A stretch of 64,000 nt of DNA from Eumeta japonica. Lineage: Eukaryota; Arthropoda; Insecta; Lepidoptera; Psychidae. The notes under the pieces are model-generated. The model made no database searches. It was not told the origin of the DNA and was given only the letters and a program-made list of their open reading frames with translations. The stretch's first letter is position 1. Each line of letters starts with the position of its first letter. The position numbers and the translations under genes are program-made. Below, in pieces: positions 28,101-38,204 of this stretch. Where the stretch lies: contig BGZK01001360.1 of NCBI GenBank assembly GCA_005406025.1, positions 101,700-165,699 of the forward strand, written 5' to 3'.

Positions 28101-31100
28101 TTTGAGGGACAATATTTGCATTCAGTTTATATACATGATTCTGGGCTGTATAAAGTTGACTTGAAGCTTCTTTTCCATTTGGGGTTATATATTGTTGAGA
28201 ATATGTTGAAGTCTTCGGTAAGGATATATTACTCAATATTTGAACTTTTGAAGGTTTTGATCTACCAATATAACTGGTATCTGCAATAATGTTGGCTCTT
28301 CGAGATCCAGCTTGGTTAGGATCATTAGATAGATAATTTTCACTGGTAATAATGATTTGAGAAACTCCAGCCTGTGATCTGTCTTCTTCCAAAGATTTGC
28401 TGTCAGTCTGTGTTGGCCCAGTGGCTAATATAGTTGGTAACCAAAGCGTTTGTCCACTAGCTGACACTTCCTGTGTTACATTTTGTATGGTTGTAATGTT
28501 GCCAACACTGGCATCTACATTTATAGTAAAATTTTGTGGCAACTTAGTGACATTCTGAACAAGCGCCGTATTAAGAGGTGTTTGAATAAGAGTAGTGCTA
28601 GCATTATCAACATAGCCAGTGTCCGTTGTATCATCTGTCTCCTGTATGACAGGATATGCTATGTGGCTTACATTGTCTAGTGTTGTTTCTTCAATTCTTA
28701 CTACACTTGATATGGAACTAATGGGTAACCCATCAGGACTACATTGTTTCTCAGCAAGGTTATATTCAGTGTCTTTCTCTACATGCCTAGCATGTACTGA
28801 ATGTAAGATGTTTTCAGGGTTAGTGGAATCTGGTTCAAGAACACCATCACCTGGAGATAAGGGCACAGCCCTAAGCACAGGGGTTCTAATACTAGAAATA
28901 TTCATGTTTGTTAATTTGTGATCAAATATTTGTTCATAAATATTTTCACTGGTGGTGGCCGGCCCATAATTCTGTAACAATTCAAATACAATTATTCCAA
29001 TGTGCTGCAACATATCATTGTTACATAAAATTTCCTGAATAATGTAACTTTAGTACATACTTCTATCTTGTTTTAATATTTCAGGATTAAAAAGTTATAA
29101 TATATAGTATCTTTATTCAGTAAATTGAATTTGAATAAACTAATGTGTTAAGATGCTACCAAATAAATAATAAATGTGAAAAAATATTAATGTTTGATCA
29201 CTAAAAATCATTTTTATTCAACATAAGATTTTATAATCTCATTGGACATCAAAACAAATTTAATTAAGTTCTTAATCGTATGGGGATTACCAAAATTATT
29301 ATGCTTGACTACTAGACTGATGACAGGTCCTATTATCAAATTTTTTTACTTATGTAAACATAAATCGCAAGTTATCATTATTTACAGGGGCACTCGACTT
29401 TAACATCCTACGGTGAAAGTCAAACAGGCAAAGGAGTGTTGTTGTTGTGTTATATGATAAATTGAAATCATATTATGCTTTTATTAATAATGGTGTTGTT
29501 CTTAATAATACTGAGATATTGAACTTCATTAAAAATATGGTACAAATGTAGATAATGTAATAAAAACATTTTTGAATCAAATGAACAAGACTCTCGAGAA
29601 AATTTGCTAGTTACGAATTGTTGCAAAATTCATTACTATTCAAGCAAAAACCATAATGTAACATTGTTATAAACATGATAATAATGCAGCAATAAAAACT
29701 TCAAAATCAAATGATAATACATTCTAGCTTATTCAAAGATATGAAAGAAGTGGTAGCAGAGAGGTCTGGATTTTTTTTGTCTCTGAGTAATAGTTTAGAT
29801 CCATGATCACATACAAATAGTTTTTCACCAACTCAAATTAAGTGAATTGCTTATGCCTTGGAGACATTAAATAATTAATTCTACATATTGTCACAACATA
29901 AGATTTATGTTTAAAATCATTATCTTTGATTTTATTTTAATATCCGAGATAAACTCTGATTGATAAAATGTAAAAAATGCTTAACAATTGGTATGAAGTA
30001 ATGTCACTTTCTTAAATGTTCATTTATGTAGCTAAGATTGCATGCATATTGTATTATATAGATAAATTATTATGATTACAACTTTAGATGAATCCGACAA
30101 GTAAGCATTATATACTACTGTACTCACATACATACACACACATACATGCTCACACTCATATCAAAATTACTTATGATAATATTTATATAAAAGCAGTAAA
30201 ATTACATAAGCTCATATTTATTTCCCAAGCAACTATACGGAACCACAGACCTCCCTTAGTGTGCTATTACGTAACTCTTTTGTTTCAAGCTTACAGCTTA
30301 CAGATTTCTGCATAAATTTTTCTAGGTTGCTCTTGCTGACCCTCCCATAAATTGCTTTTATCAACTTAGTTTCAGTAATCCTTTCCAGATGGCCAAACTA
30401 CATCAAACTTCCCTTCTATATATTAGTTCTATATCTTCCTTCCAAGGGCACTCCAAACATAATATGCAGGGACCATATCTGCAGTGATAGGACTCTATTT
30501 TCATGTATCTATAATCATAACCAGCGAGGAAAGGTACATAATATGGACAAAGGATTAGAACCAGAATTCCATTATGAATAACTAATTGCATTTGCCATAA
30601 CCACTTACTTAGTTCCTACATTACTCTCCTTTTAATATTATTATACTTACTTATTCATAAAGAAACCCTTTCCTTGTCCATATTGCATATATCTATTAGT
30701 AATATTCATTCAGTCATACTATCATTTACCTCAATATAAATATGATTCTATTATTGCTTATGTTTTTCTCGTTTTCTGACAAAAACATGTTTTACCAAAG
30801 CGCCTCATTTCAGACAAAACAAGGATTATTGAACTTAAAACACTAAATATTTGCTCTCATTCTTAATTTACATTTACACTTCTTCAGACCTTTCAGACAG
30901 CCGTAGTAATGCTACACATCCCTGTACATGTTGTAGATGTCAAACCAGTTAGTTTATGTTTCATTTATATTTATGCAGGCACTGGTTTTTTCCTGTGCGT
31001 ATTTGCCATATAATAATATTGTATGTATGAACTAAAGTTGATATTAGAGTTTACACAGATAATAATCATTAGATATTGCTTTCACCTTGTTTAAGACAAA

Positions 31101-33059
31101 TTGTTTACTATTTAAATATTTGTATAAATTGCAGAGGTTGTCAATTATAAATATTAATCATCACACTAGCTTCTGGTGACAAATAATTTGGTAAATATTG
31201 TTTATATTACAGTTCATATTTTTATCAGTTTATCATCAGCAAAAATTTAATAATATTTATCTAGATATACATTTTTTAAAGTTAATTATCCCATTGATGT
31301 CATATATATGTTTACATTTTGTGGTAGGTTATATATTAATATAATTTTATTGCATTAACCATTATTTATTCAATTATAATAAATTAACCGACAGAGATTA
31401 TTTTAAAAGAGTTTTACTAAATTTGTCAATGTTACAAGTCACCCTTGATTGAATTGTACATAATCCATTATTTTTACATAGCTAACAAAAGTTTAAATAC
31501 AATGCAAAAAAACTGTACAAGACAGGATTTATAATATGTGACTGAGAATGCACAACTATTGACCAGAAGTGACAGGACACGGAGAGTTTAAATTACATCC
31601 AGACAAAGAAATATAACATTTACATCTTTACTAAAAAACTGAAATAAAATAAACATTATAAAATGTACAAAAAATTTGCTTCATTAAAGTAAGACATACG
31701 CATAAATCACATTCTCAATGGCCCATAAACAAAATTCTGAATATGCCACATAATACATTCCGAATAAAACAACATAGTCTTTATTTCCTTTTAACACGTT
31801 CATGCACAGATTGAACTACTAACATAAAGCATTCCCATCAGCACAATAATCACATAAATCACTCACAATTCGCAACTTATTTTATAAAAATCTTCTGTCA
31901 CATTGGTCATATAAGGGCAATGGGAATAACCATTGAAACAAAAACACTATCAGTGTACACACCACTAAATGTATCATTATAAGTTATGACGCATTACAAA
32001 CATGGAATTGCAGCGCTAAGCACACACATGAGATTGACCTCTAACTATATTAATCTTTATTAAAATATTTCATATATCAGCATTTTCAAAACTATCTCAC
32101 CATAATGAAGTATTATTTACTTTGCATTACATGATAGGAAACTGAATTTATAAATACAACAAAATAAATCTATAGATCATTAAAATTGTCAAAGTCTATA
32201 TTTTAGATATGATTCTTAAAAGACAGTAAGCTGAAATACAAGCTAAAATTATGAATGATCTATTTAAATTAGGGAGGTTTAAAATTAAAAAAAAAATGTA
32301 ATTATTTTTTGACTTATTAAGTGGCAAATTCTATCAACCAAATTTATAATACACAATAAAAAGATTTATAAGGTACCTGCACTAATGCATTCACTATAAT
32401 TTTTGACATCTTAATAGCAATTCTCAAATTCTTCCCAACTTTCAAGAAGAGTGTGTAAATATGTGATATTGAAGAAAAAATATTTCTTGCTTTTATTCTT
32501 GATACATTTTCATTACATTTCAAATATACAATGTTCACCTCGAGATTGGGTTTTTTTTAAATAACTTTTTGACACCAAAAAGAATTATGGAATAGAAAAA
32601 CAATACAACAAAGGGATGACTTGAAAGAGTAGGTAACATTTCAAAATAATTACAGAAATAAGACTCTACCAATTAGAATACCTAGTGTAAATTTAACTGA
32701 TTTACAATTAAAATAAAGCATATTTTCCTACATAACATATGTATGCTACTCAAACATATGTAATAATTCCCTGAAACATTATGATAAATAAATAAAGAAA
32801 TAGCCATCATAGATAAGATATAATCACACATAATAAGTAATTAATAAAAAATATAATTACTCTTCAGTGTATATAAGAAAACTAAAATTTGTTCACAATA
32901 AGTAATGAAAATTGAAATTCATTATGAATCAATAGTCTATAAAAATGTATATTGAATTGTAGAAATTTTAAAATCACAAATTTTATTACATTATACTCAT
33001 TAACTTGTACAGATACTTACTTGCCCGGCCGTAGTTTCAAATTCTGATGTAGCTGACAT
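13036..33059 (-). CDS. upSET: upSET / KMT2E (MLL5)-SETD5-type PHD and SET domain chromatin regulator
   Basis: The protein belongs to the MLL5/SETD5 family. Drosophila UpSET acts with Rpd3/Sin3 histone deacetylase to limit open chromatin around active promoters. Eleven coding exons join in frame: 33021-33059, 27206-28971, 24794-27125, 24512-24690, 23872-24088, 23356-23797, 22774-22862, 21166-22674, 16421-16664, 14592-14717 and 13036-13103, totalling 7,011 nt or about 2,336 residues. The PHD finger (roughly 770-813) has the spaced Cys/His set from CICGFTHDDGYMICC to CELC. The SET domain (roughly 998-1113) has RRSCKPN where active enzymes carry NHSCxPN, followed by a CACGNPKHC post-SET-like segment. 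This suggests a reader or scaffold without methyltransferase activity, as proposed for the family. All junctions are GT-AG. Long low-complexity flanks are normal for the family. Confidence 0.93.
13197..13265. repeat. GT/GC alternating microsatellite
   Basis: Imperfect run of GTGCGT, GTGTGTGC and GTGCGTGCG words with strict purine-pyrimidine alternation over much of its length. This composition favours left-handed Z-DNA. Confidence 0.7.
13680..13722. repeat. purine-pyrimidine alternating tract
   Basis: TGTGTACATGCATGCGTGTA followed by CGTACACGCGTACGCGTATG is almost perfectly alternating and contains several self-complementary words (GTGTACGTACAC, CGTACGCG). Confidence 0.6.
14592..14717 (-). 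CDS. upSET: upSET coding exon 10
   Basis: 126 nt. The acceptor is CCGGCAG|GTATGTTCG, the donor CAAG|GTTCGT. It encodes MFDAQPTQLERQRENLSERL, then RREFGLALPEDDEARP, a charged helical segment. It enters with two bases and leaves with one, matching its neighbours. Confidence 0.8.
14718..16420 (-). other. upSET intron 9, largely a LINE fragment
   Basis: It holds the LINE 3' fragment at 15055-15970 described separately. The remainder is AT-rich. Confidence 0.5.
15055..15970 (-). mobile_element. 5'-truncated CR1/RTE-like LINE, 3' coding end
   Basis: Read on the minus strand, broken frames give a reverse-transcriptase C-terminal region: SDIKEWCGLKEDVVAKSRKS, then WSWVDHLERMNESRLT and, nearer the 3' end, REICKDYTM and KSIVSVYPSGK. 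The same C-terminal phrases recur at 30310-30960 (HLERITETKL), 42480-42600 (REICKDRTMWKSIV) and 46455-46540 (RTMWKSIV). This copy is interrupted by stops and frameshifts. The exact clade is uncertain. Confidence 0.65.
16421..16664 (-). CDS. upSET: upSET coding exon 9 (LSISEYRKR motif)
   Basis: 244 nt. It starts after TTTTGTGTAG with LSISEYRKRLKGG, a short motif conserved in this position in MLL5/SETD5 proteins. A glycine/serine-rich stretch and DDLEQRLHRALITTTPSNPK follow. The donor is AAAG|GTAAGC. It is markedly GC-rich compared with its introns. Confidence 0.85.
16880..17690 (+). mobile_element. decayed mariner-family transposase relic
   Basis: Broken plus-strand frames retain transposase landmarks: WILHELTSE near 17035, a LLQHF phrase near 17095, and HHDNACTHTK near 17375, which matches the second catalytic aspartate block (HDN) of mariner transposases. 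Many stops and frameshifts occur, and terminal repeats were not identified. Confidence 0.5.
18480..19070 (-). mobile_element. LINE reverse-transcriptase C-terminal relic
   Basis: Minus-strand frames with stops read FLGLTLGTKLQ, SSFHGLMTYGIVQWGHAAD and later NTNIRHKNDQAAQKI. These are the order and wording of the thumb and C-terminal region of CR1/jockey-like LINE polymerases. It sits inside upSET intron 8 in the same orientation as the gene. Confidence 0.6.
21166..22674 (-). CDS. upSET: upSET coding exon 8
   Basis: 1,509 nt, phase 0 at both ends. Acceptor GTGCTTCACAG|TGC, donor AGAAAG|GTGAGC. It encodes a polar, serine/asparagine-rich disordered segment with three repeats of the type ENIPLPPIESIPLPAMENIP near residues 1780-1810, and PRNSDPRLNPPPLEKPKPVR before the donor. 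No folded domain is visible. Confidence 0.88.
22774..22862 (-). CDS. upSET: upSET coding exon 7
   Basis: 89 nt after TGATTATTTTAG. It reads ESPPNEMVTPLKKRRLARES, then LSCEQSSLVM, with donor ATG|GTAAGT. The KKRR stretch could serve as a nuclear localisation signal. Confidence 0.85.
23356..23797 (-). CDS. upSET: upSET coding exon 6
   Basis: 442 nt after TATTTTATTTTAG. It begins DLGVSSACLLVEAAVGSVES and runs through a proline/serine/arginine-rich region (SPERTPSPYRSPYRPS) to KKRWLRQAISEESDSPTA. The donor is GCAG|GTGTGT. Confidence 0.87.
23872..24088 (-). CDS. upSET: upSET coding exon 5
   Basis: 217 nt. It enters after CTCCAAATTAG with RRKGRARTVSQS and ends LEERDHPADTIPE at a somewhat weak donor GAG|GTTGGA. 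Both phases agree with neighbouring exons. Confidence 0.85.
24512..24690 (-). CDS. upSET: upSET coding exon 4 (basic coiled segment)
   Basis: 179 nt after TGTAATTTAG. It encodes TREERKMEAIMKAFERMEKA, then EQRKQEVKERQKRRES, a charged helix characteristic of MLL5/SETD5 proteins after the SET region. It ends KKRKR at donor AAAG|GTATTT. Confidence 0.9.
24794..27125 (-). CDS. upSET: upSET coding exon 3 (PHD finger and SET domain)
   Basis: 2,332 nt. The acceptor is TTTTGTTACAG|TGG and the donor AAAATG|GTAAAT. The PHD finger is at 26492-26623 (zinc ligands in CICG, ICCDRCGEWQHVDC, CELC). The SET domain is at about 25592-25939, with RFVRRSCKPN at 25676-25711. After SET, CACGNPKHCKV supplies post-SET-like cysteines. 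The C-terminal part is rich in KxE and SPVK repeats. The first codons (YGDPSTLLTADDIIGMEERP) continue exon 2 across a split codon, so an in-exon start is not needed. Confidence 0.95.
27206..28971 (-). CDS. upSET: upSET coding exon 2
   Basis: 1,766 nt after GAATTGTTACAG. It begins NYGPATTSENIYEQIFDHKL and encodes a long Ser/Thr/Asn/Gln-rich segment without a folded domain. It ends NKFINQKRVVY across the donor TATA|GTAAGT. An upstream open extension reading MLQHIGIIVFELLQ is the intron's end and is not part of the protein. Confidence 0.9.
30119..30157. repeat. CA/CATA microsatellite
   Basis: Run of ACACATACATACACACACAT and related words within upSET intron 1. Confidence 0.65.
30310..30970 (-). 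mobile_element. diverged CR1/RTE-like LINE 3' fragment
   Basis: Minus-strand frames give FGHLERITETKLIKAIYGRV, matching the HLERMNESRL region of the copy at 15055-15970. The nucleotide phrase GTAGATGTCAAACCAGT near 30935 also recurs at 15890. It is broken by stops throughout. Confidence 0.55.
33021..33059 (-). CDS. upSET: upSET coding exon 1 (start codon)
   Basis: The ATG at 33057-33059 opens MSATSEFETTAGQ and reaches a consensus donor CAA|GTAAGT at 33015-33020. Joined to exon 2 it gives ...TTAGQNYGPATTSENIYE in frame. The exon extends upstream as 5' UTR to an acceptor ATATTCTTGCAG ending at 33141. Confidence 0.85.
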
Positions 33060-33140
33060 GCTGTAGATATTTTCATCTTGGGTTTAACCCCAGATGATTT
33101 ATTGGAGTGCGTCTAAGCCTCCAAAACTTATACGTGTTTA
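33060..33140 (-). other. upSET 5' UTR part of the first coding exon
   Basis: Between the acceptor at 33141-33142 and the ATG at 33057-33059. A good upstream donor GCGTGCAG|GTCAGT at 33720-33726 suggests a separate non-coding first exon lying between about 33727 and 33900. Confidence 0.55.
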
Positions 33141-33370
33141 CTGCAAGAATATAATTTAATTCTTACTCATTCACTTATAAATCCACAAAAGCAAATTTCA
33201 AGCACAAATTAGAAATTGATCATGACAATAAACCAGAAACTGCAACAATCGATTGATACATGCTTTTTCTGTAAATAAAAACAATTGTTTATTGTAAAAA
33301 TAATACTTGAACATTACATTTATACAATACCAAAAAAGATATAGAAAATTATAAGATAGGTTATTCTGCT

Positions 33371-33382
33371 GCCGCCATTATT
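33371..33382 (-). promoter_or_regulatory. YY1/Pho-type motif in upSET first intron
   Basis: The reverse complement reads AATAATGGCGGC, matching the YY1/Pleiohomeotic core ATGGCGGC. It lies in the non-coding intron between the inferred first exon and the coding exon. Confidence 0.4.
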
Positions 33383-33850
33383 GTTGCACGTAAAACGAAA
33401 TGCCTTATTAATAACAAACATAAAATAGTAAAAAACAAATACATCTACCAATCAAAGAGAATTAAAAAAAGTATTGAAGTGAGTTAAATAATAATACAAA
33501 AAGCAAAATATCAACATAAGTAGTATAATTATGAAAAAAAATATTAAAGTGATTGGTTACTATGACTAGAAATTTATGATTAGACTAAACATTAGATAGA
33601 CCAGAGCAGATACAACAAACGAAATATATGCTACAATAGAAAAGAAACCTGACAGCATCACAATAGTCTACAATACCCAGATGTAAACACTTTTACTAAA
33701 AAGAATAAAGAAAAAGTTAACTGACCTGCACGCAAATAAGTTAAGATCACCAATGATACAAATCGCTTATTTTTCTAACGAAATAACATAGCACATTTAA
33801 ACAGGGTCTCATAAATCCAAACTGCGACCAAAACATTTACGAACTCATAT

Positions 33851-33861
33851 AAGATGGCGGC
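33851..33861 (+). promoter_or_regulatory. YY1/Pho-type motif at the inferred upSET promoter
   Basis: AAGATGGCGGC is an exact match to the extended YY1/Pho consensus AAnATGGCGGC. It lies about 125 bp upstream of the inferred first-exon donor, where a promoter or 5' UTR is expected. YY1 sites close to start sites are common in animal housekeeping promoters. Confidence 0.45.
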
Positions 33862-33899
33862 CATTGCATTTTCTATACAAAACAACGGGGTTTCACGAA

Positions 33900-34620
33900 A
33901 CATGTCTAACTACTAAGAAACTTCCGGTCAAAAAAATAACCAATTAAATATAAAAACCTTTACACAAAGTATTTGATATAAAAAAATTATTAAATATAAA
34001 TACCTTAATTGATATTTAAAAACGAATATTTTCTTATAACTTTAAAATTCATTAAATAAAGGGTTTAAAAATATTATTAAATGTGTCTATGAAACGAGAA
34101 TTTAAGGAAACTTAACATCCGGTAATTCAACGTGATAAATTAGGTGATAGACCTCCTCTTTCATTGAAAATATATCAATCGATTATAAAATTACATAAAT
34201 AACTATGTTTATGTTATTTTTTATTATTTAATGTAATAGAAGATTTTTAGCATCTAAATATTTGGTTTTAATCACTACAGTTGTTAAATGGATTTCTAAT
34301 TTGAAAGTTTGTTTTATAAATAATTTGTTTCTAAGTCGCTTCGTAATTCGAAGACAATTACAAAATATTAAAAGATCAAGTCAACTACTAGATTGTCAAA
34401 GTTGATATTAAATTGTGTTATTATCACTTTATGATAGTTTTCACGCAGTAAAATGTATTATGAAATGGAACAGTGTGTTTCCAAATCAATTCTATCCGTC
34501 TAATAAATTCACGACCATGATTCAGATTCAAACCATGATAAATTCGGAGCACGGTCGATTTGGTAGTTTGAGTTTATGGAGTTTATAAATTAGATCATTG
34601 TGGTACACCTTTCGAGAAGC
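33900..34620. other. intergenic AT-rich DNA; nothing recognised
   Basis: Space between the presumed upSET promoter and the LINE poly(A) end. No repeat or gene seen. Confidence 0.35.
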
Positions 34621-36210
34621 TTTTTTTTTTTTTTGTTTCCCTTGCGACGAGGAGGAGGTAAAATGTCTATCCTGCACCCCTCGCGCCCGTACGCGTGGGT
34701 AGTGTGGACTGAAACCCACTAAAAATTCCTCCTGAAAGTGAAGTAATTGGGTCGGCTATGCTATTTAGTCGGTCGAGACGAGTCGGATGACGAGTCAGAC
34801 GACTTTGATAGCTTCACCGAGTGCGGCCGGACGGCACATGCGAGTGCCGACGGCGCGTGACATGCGCTATGGACGACGCCTGGAGGAAGTCGTCTCGGTA
34901 TAGGATGTCGCAGGAAACCGTCACGGGTCGGTTCCCTTCCCTCCTGCCCGGCCGGAGGCGGTTAGCGGCGGCCGGGTGGAGTAAGGAGCTAGGTCGATGA
35001 CCTGACTAACGGATAGACCTACTCTAAGTCAGTCATGCGTGTCGTTGACGTCATTAAAGCTTTCAACTGCCGCTGTAAGAGCGTCAGGTGGATCGGTAAG
35101 TACGTTTCGTGGCCTACGGATAAGGTGGGTGGGATGCGGCGGTTGATAGTCAACCGCCGCGCGTAGGAGCGCATTGGGATGTGATCCCGCGATGTCGAAG
35201 AATCGCTTCGATGCGTCCTTCATATATTTGGAAATGGTGGGGAGTTCTAAGTCCCTATGGAGAATTGAATTACGAACACACCAATGTGCATCCGTTGCGG
35301 CTCTACAGAATTTATTCTGTATTACCTGTAGTCTATGTAGTGCTTTCGCAGCGGCGTGAGCGAAGACGGGAGACGCGTATGTCATCACCGTCCTAATGCA
35401 CATTTTGTATATGGTACGTTTATTACGTCTAGATAGTTTACTTTTCTACCGAGCACCCCCGAGCCTTGCTTTGTAGAAAAGTGCAGTATTTCTAACACGC
35501 TCGATATGATCTCGGAAGTGTAGATTTTATCGAGCGTGACTCCTAAGTATTTGTAGTTCCGTTGCCACGGAATGATCGCATCCAACATTTTAAGATTGGG
35601 TGTTTTGTCGACAATGAGTCGACTCTAATCTTACCATACTTGAATTGTATGGCTGCTGATTTGTCGGGTTTACTTCTATCCTCCACTTCCGGAACCATTG
35701 ACCTAGCTCGTCAATGGCCCTCTGGAGAGGGAGGAGGGTGAATCAGGTGCTCCTATTCCTATTTCCGTAAAGAGCGCGGTATCGTCCGCGAATAACGCGA
35801 GTTGGACGCCAGACGACGACGGTCGCGGTACATCGTTTGTGTACGCGGAGTACAGCAGAGGAGAGAGGGTGGAGCCTTGAGGAACTCCTGCAGCAGCTTT
35901 CTTCACATCAAGAAAGGTTGAATTGAGGCGGCGTTTAGAGCAACCCGTGTGTGTATATTGTCCGAATTACAGTGGACTCGGTGGATACAATAGTAAACCA
36001 ATCAGAAACCGAATCGTTCATTAATAGGAATCCTTTCAGACACAGATTGCTTTGAGTCGTTTGTAAAATAGTCCTTTATAGAGTTTTCGCGATATTTTTA
36101 AGGATTTGATAGGCCTATAGCTGGATGGTTGCAACGCAGCTTTCCGGACTTTAGGATGCCAATGTTGTGGACCTCTTTTCAGAGACGTGCAGTAATGGCT
36201 TCATTCATAC
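34621..36210 (-). mobile_element. 5'-truncated jockey-like LINE with poly(A) tail
   Basis: A minus-strand element ends at a T-run at 34621-34634 (its poly(A) tail). From 5' to 3', broken frames read PSSYRPIKSLKISRKLY (about 36070-36130), AAAGVPQGSTLSPLLYSAYT and LALFADDTALF (35703-35906, containing the FADD catalytic box), then MTYASPVFAHAAAKALHRLQ through DVNDTHD and a stop (35029-35403). The C-terminal part is nearly intact, while the upstream part carries several frameshifts. The gag and endonuclease regions are missing. I found no target-site duplication. Confidence 0.85.
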
Positions 36211-36309
36211 ATGTTTTAAAGATTACAACCACAAGCAGGATTAAAGCTACGGATGCACTGTACTGGGTGCATTTTATAGTAAAGTATCCCTTTGATTATA
36301 TGAACTTTA

Positions 36310-37015
36310 CAGAGTCGGACTGGGCTTGAAGGGCCCGGATGGTATTCTAAATTTAAAGGGCCCCCCAGAGGCCTTGGATAAGGGTAGATGAGATACACAA
36401 TTTTAGTGGTTGAAAACATACGTTGAATGTCACAAAACAAATCAAAATCGGTCGATTCGCTTAAAAGTTACCGCCGTACAAAAATTTCTAAAAAAGTGCT
36501 TTTTCAAATTAAATGCTAAATGGTGGATGCATTAAAATCAAATTTTTTTGATATGTTGATTTTAATACATCCACCATTTTAATACTCCGGAAAACCTACT
36601 TCAAAATCAGTTATTTTGTTTAAAGGATATGACCTTTCAAAATTTTGTATTTTTTATAGTAACTTTTAAATTGTTTGATAATATAATACTGTTGAAAATA
36701 AATCATTTCTATACTAAAAACGGCATCGAACTCCATAATTCAATTAATACTGTTGTTCAAAAACAAAAAAAAAGCGCATTATAATTTTTGAGCTCAATAA
36801 TGTAGAAGAGAGTTATATCTCTCAGTTAAATAGCGGGAAGTTTCAAGGATGGCCTCATGATAAACCGTTTCCGAATTTGTCTGTTTCATTTTTCTCAAGT
36901 AAGAGTAAACTATTTTACATGTAGGTCCTATGCCCGAGGGTGGGTGTTGACGGGGCCCTCGCAGGCCGGGCCTGGCCGGCAAACGCCACCTCGAATATAT
37001 GACCAATCCGACACT
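36310..37015. mobile_element. non-autonomous hAT-type transposon with target duplication
   Basis: The ends are CAGAGTCGGACTGG and, in reverse complement, CAGTGTCGGATTGG (12 of 14 identical). The flanking 8-mers are GAACTTTA at 36302-36309 and GAACTGTA at 37016-37023, a 7/8 match to an 8-bp target duplication as expected for hAT. GC-rich subterminal blocks (GGGCCCGG, GGGCCCC) occur on both sides. The interior has no transposase and includes the hairpin at 36519-36578. Confidence 0.75.
36519..36578. repeat. 23-bp stem inverted repeat inside the hAT element
   Basis: Left arm 36519-36541 (AATGGTGGATGCATTAAAAT and three more bases) pairs with 36556-36578 with a single mismatch around a 14-nt T-rich loop. 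Confidence 0.8.
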
Positions 37016-37223
37016 GGAACTGTATATATTAAATATATATGGTATGGCTATACATTGCATATTATTTCATTATCACTGCGTTTCTACATCGAGTCACGAT
37101 CGTCCTATAAAGAAAGCCCCATATCTTTGTCCTTGATTGGTCCCCTCGTCAAGCGAAATTTACTATATAATGCATGTGTGCATCACAAACATTGTGCTTT
37201 CGAAGTACATATTAAAACAAACA

Positions 37224-38204
37224 TAAAACATTTTTTTTTTTTTTGTATTTCTGCCCGTGCGAAGGGCAAGGAGGGGCCAAAATCCATTATGGACAGTCCG
37301 TGCGCCCGGACGCACGGGGTGTGTCCGACTCTCACGGACTAAAAACTCCCTGAAGCATTACGGCGCTTGCCATTAGTCCGAAGGCTGTTAAGCCCGTGGA
37401 CTTTTCAGACTTTATCTAACCGGCCAGAAGTCACAGGGGTGCCAACGGCGCAAAGGTCAGGAACCCTTCGGGGTTACCCCGACGTAATAATAACGTCCGG
37501 GTGAATATGTTGCCACGGGAAGAGGCAAAAATAACTAAATCTACCTATTACGTGTATAATAGATAATAATAAAGACGACGCTTGAAAAAGCGAGTAGTAG
37601 AGGGGGTGGCAAAAAACCGTGAAAGGCGGTTATAAAACTAACGGTTCCAGTTGAGGGCGTTATGCCCTTAAATCACTGAATTTAAAATTTAAAATTCAAA
37701 AAATGACCTATAACCGTTACGTAAAGACGTAACGTAAACTAACTGAATTTAATTCGGAATGGATTAACCATCACTAACAGAGTTTGACCGCTAGGCGTGA
37801 CCCTGAGCGAAGCCCGTCCCCAAAGGGCCGCTGCTGGTCAACATGCGGTCGCACTCACGCAGTTAATGGAAAACCCATTTACGCGCGTAAAAACACGCGA
37901 AATAACTAAAATAGCGATCGGTATCGGAGTGTGAAAACTACTGGAGCGCACCCTAGGCGCAGAAACCGTGTGCGGGCTCGGCGTGCAGACGGCAGGGTAG
38001 CCCGTGGCTTAACTGCCGGAGCGCGACTTACACTGCGCGGCACCCCACACACTCGTACACGCGCGGAGCCCGACACTACGGAACGCGGCTCAAAGGAACA
38101 CTGCCACGTAGTAACACACTAAACTAAACGGGTGGTCCAGGGACTGAACCGAAGGCGACCGATCGCAACGGAGGAACAACCGGAACAGTGTGAAACGTAA
38201 AACA
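37224..38204 (-). mobile_element. GC-rich truncated retroelement with short target duplication
   Basis: A T-run at 37231-37244 marks a minus-strand poly(A) tail. The body to about 38197 is GC-rich, unlike its flanks. TAAAACA occurs immediately outside both ends (37224-37230 and 38198-38204), consistent with a target-site duplication. The 3' segment has the same layout as the jockey-like LINE end at 34621 (poly(A), then a GC-rich segment with a CCCGT/CGCAC block). No reverse-transcriptase phrase is visible, so it may be a LINE 3' UTR or a SINE-like copy. Confidence 0.5.

Larger units (their letters stand above)
28972..33020 (-). other. upSET intron 1, AT-rich, with a LINE fragment and a CA microsatellite
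   Basis: About 4 kb. A CA/CATA microsatellite lies at 30119-30157 and a LINE fragment at 30310-30970. The rest, including 31000-33000, holds only A/T-rich sequence and short frames. Confidence 0.5.

Noticed and set aside
28930..29013. Upstream in-frame ATG (MLQHIGIIVFELL) as start of a separate protein at upSET exon 2
   Set aside because: A clear acceptor (GAATTGTTACAG) lies between this ATG and the conserved NYGPATTSEN sequence, and exon 1 joins in the right phase.
36857..37342. Plus-strand open frame of 161 codons
   Set aside because: It crosses the right end of the hAT element and runs into the poly(A)-marked retroelement, with no family resemblance.
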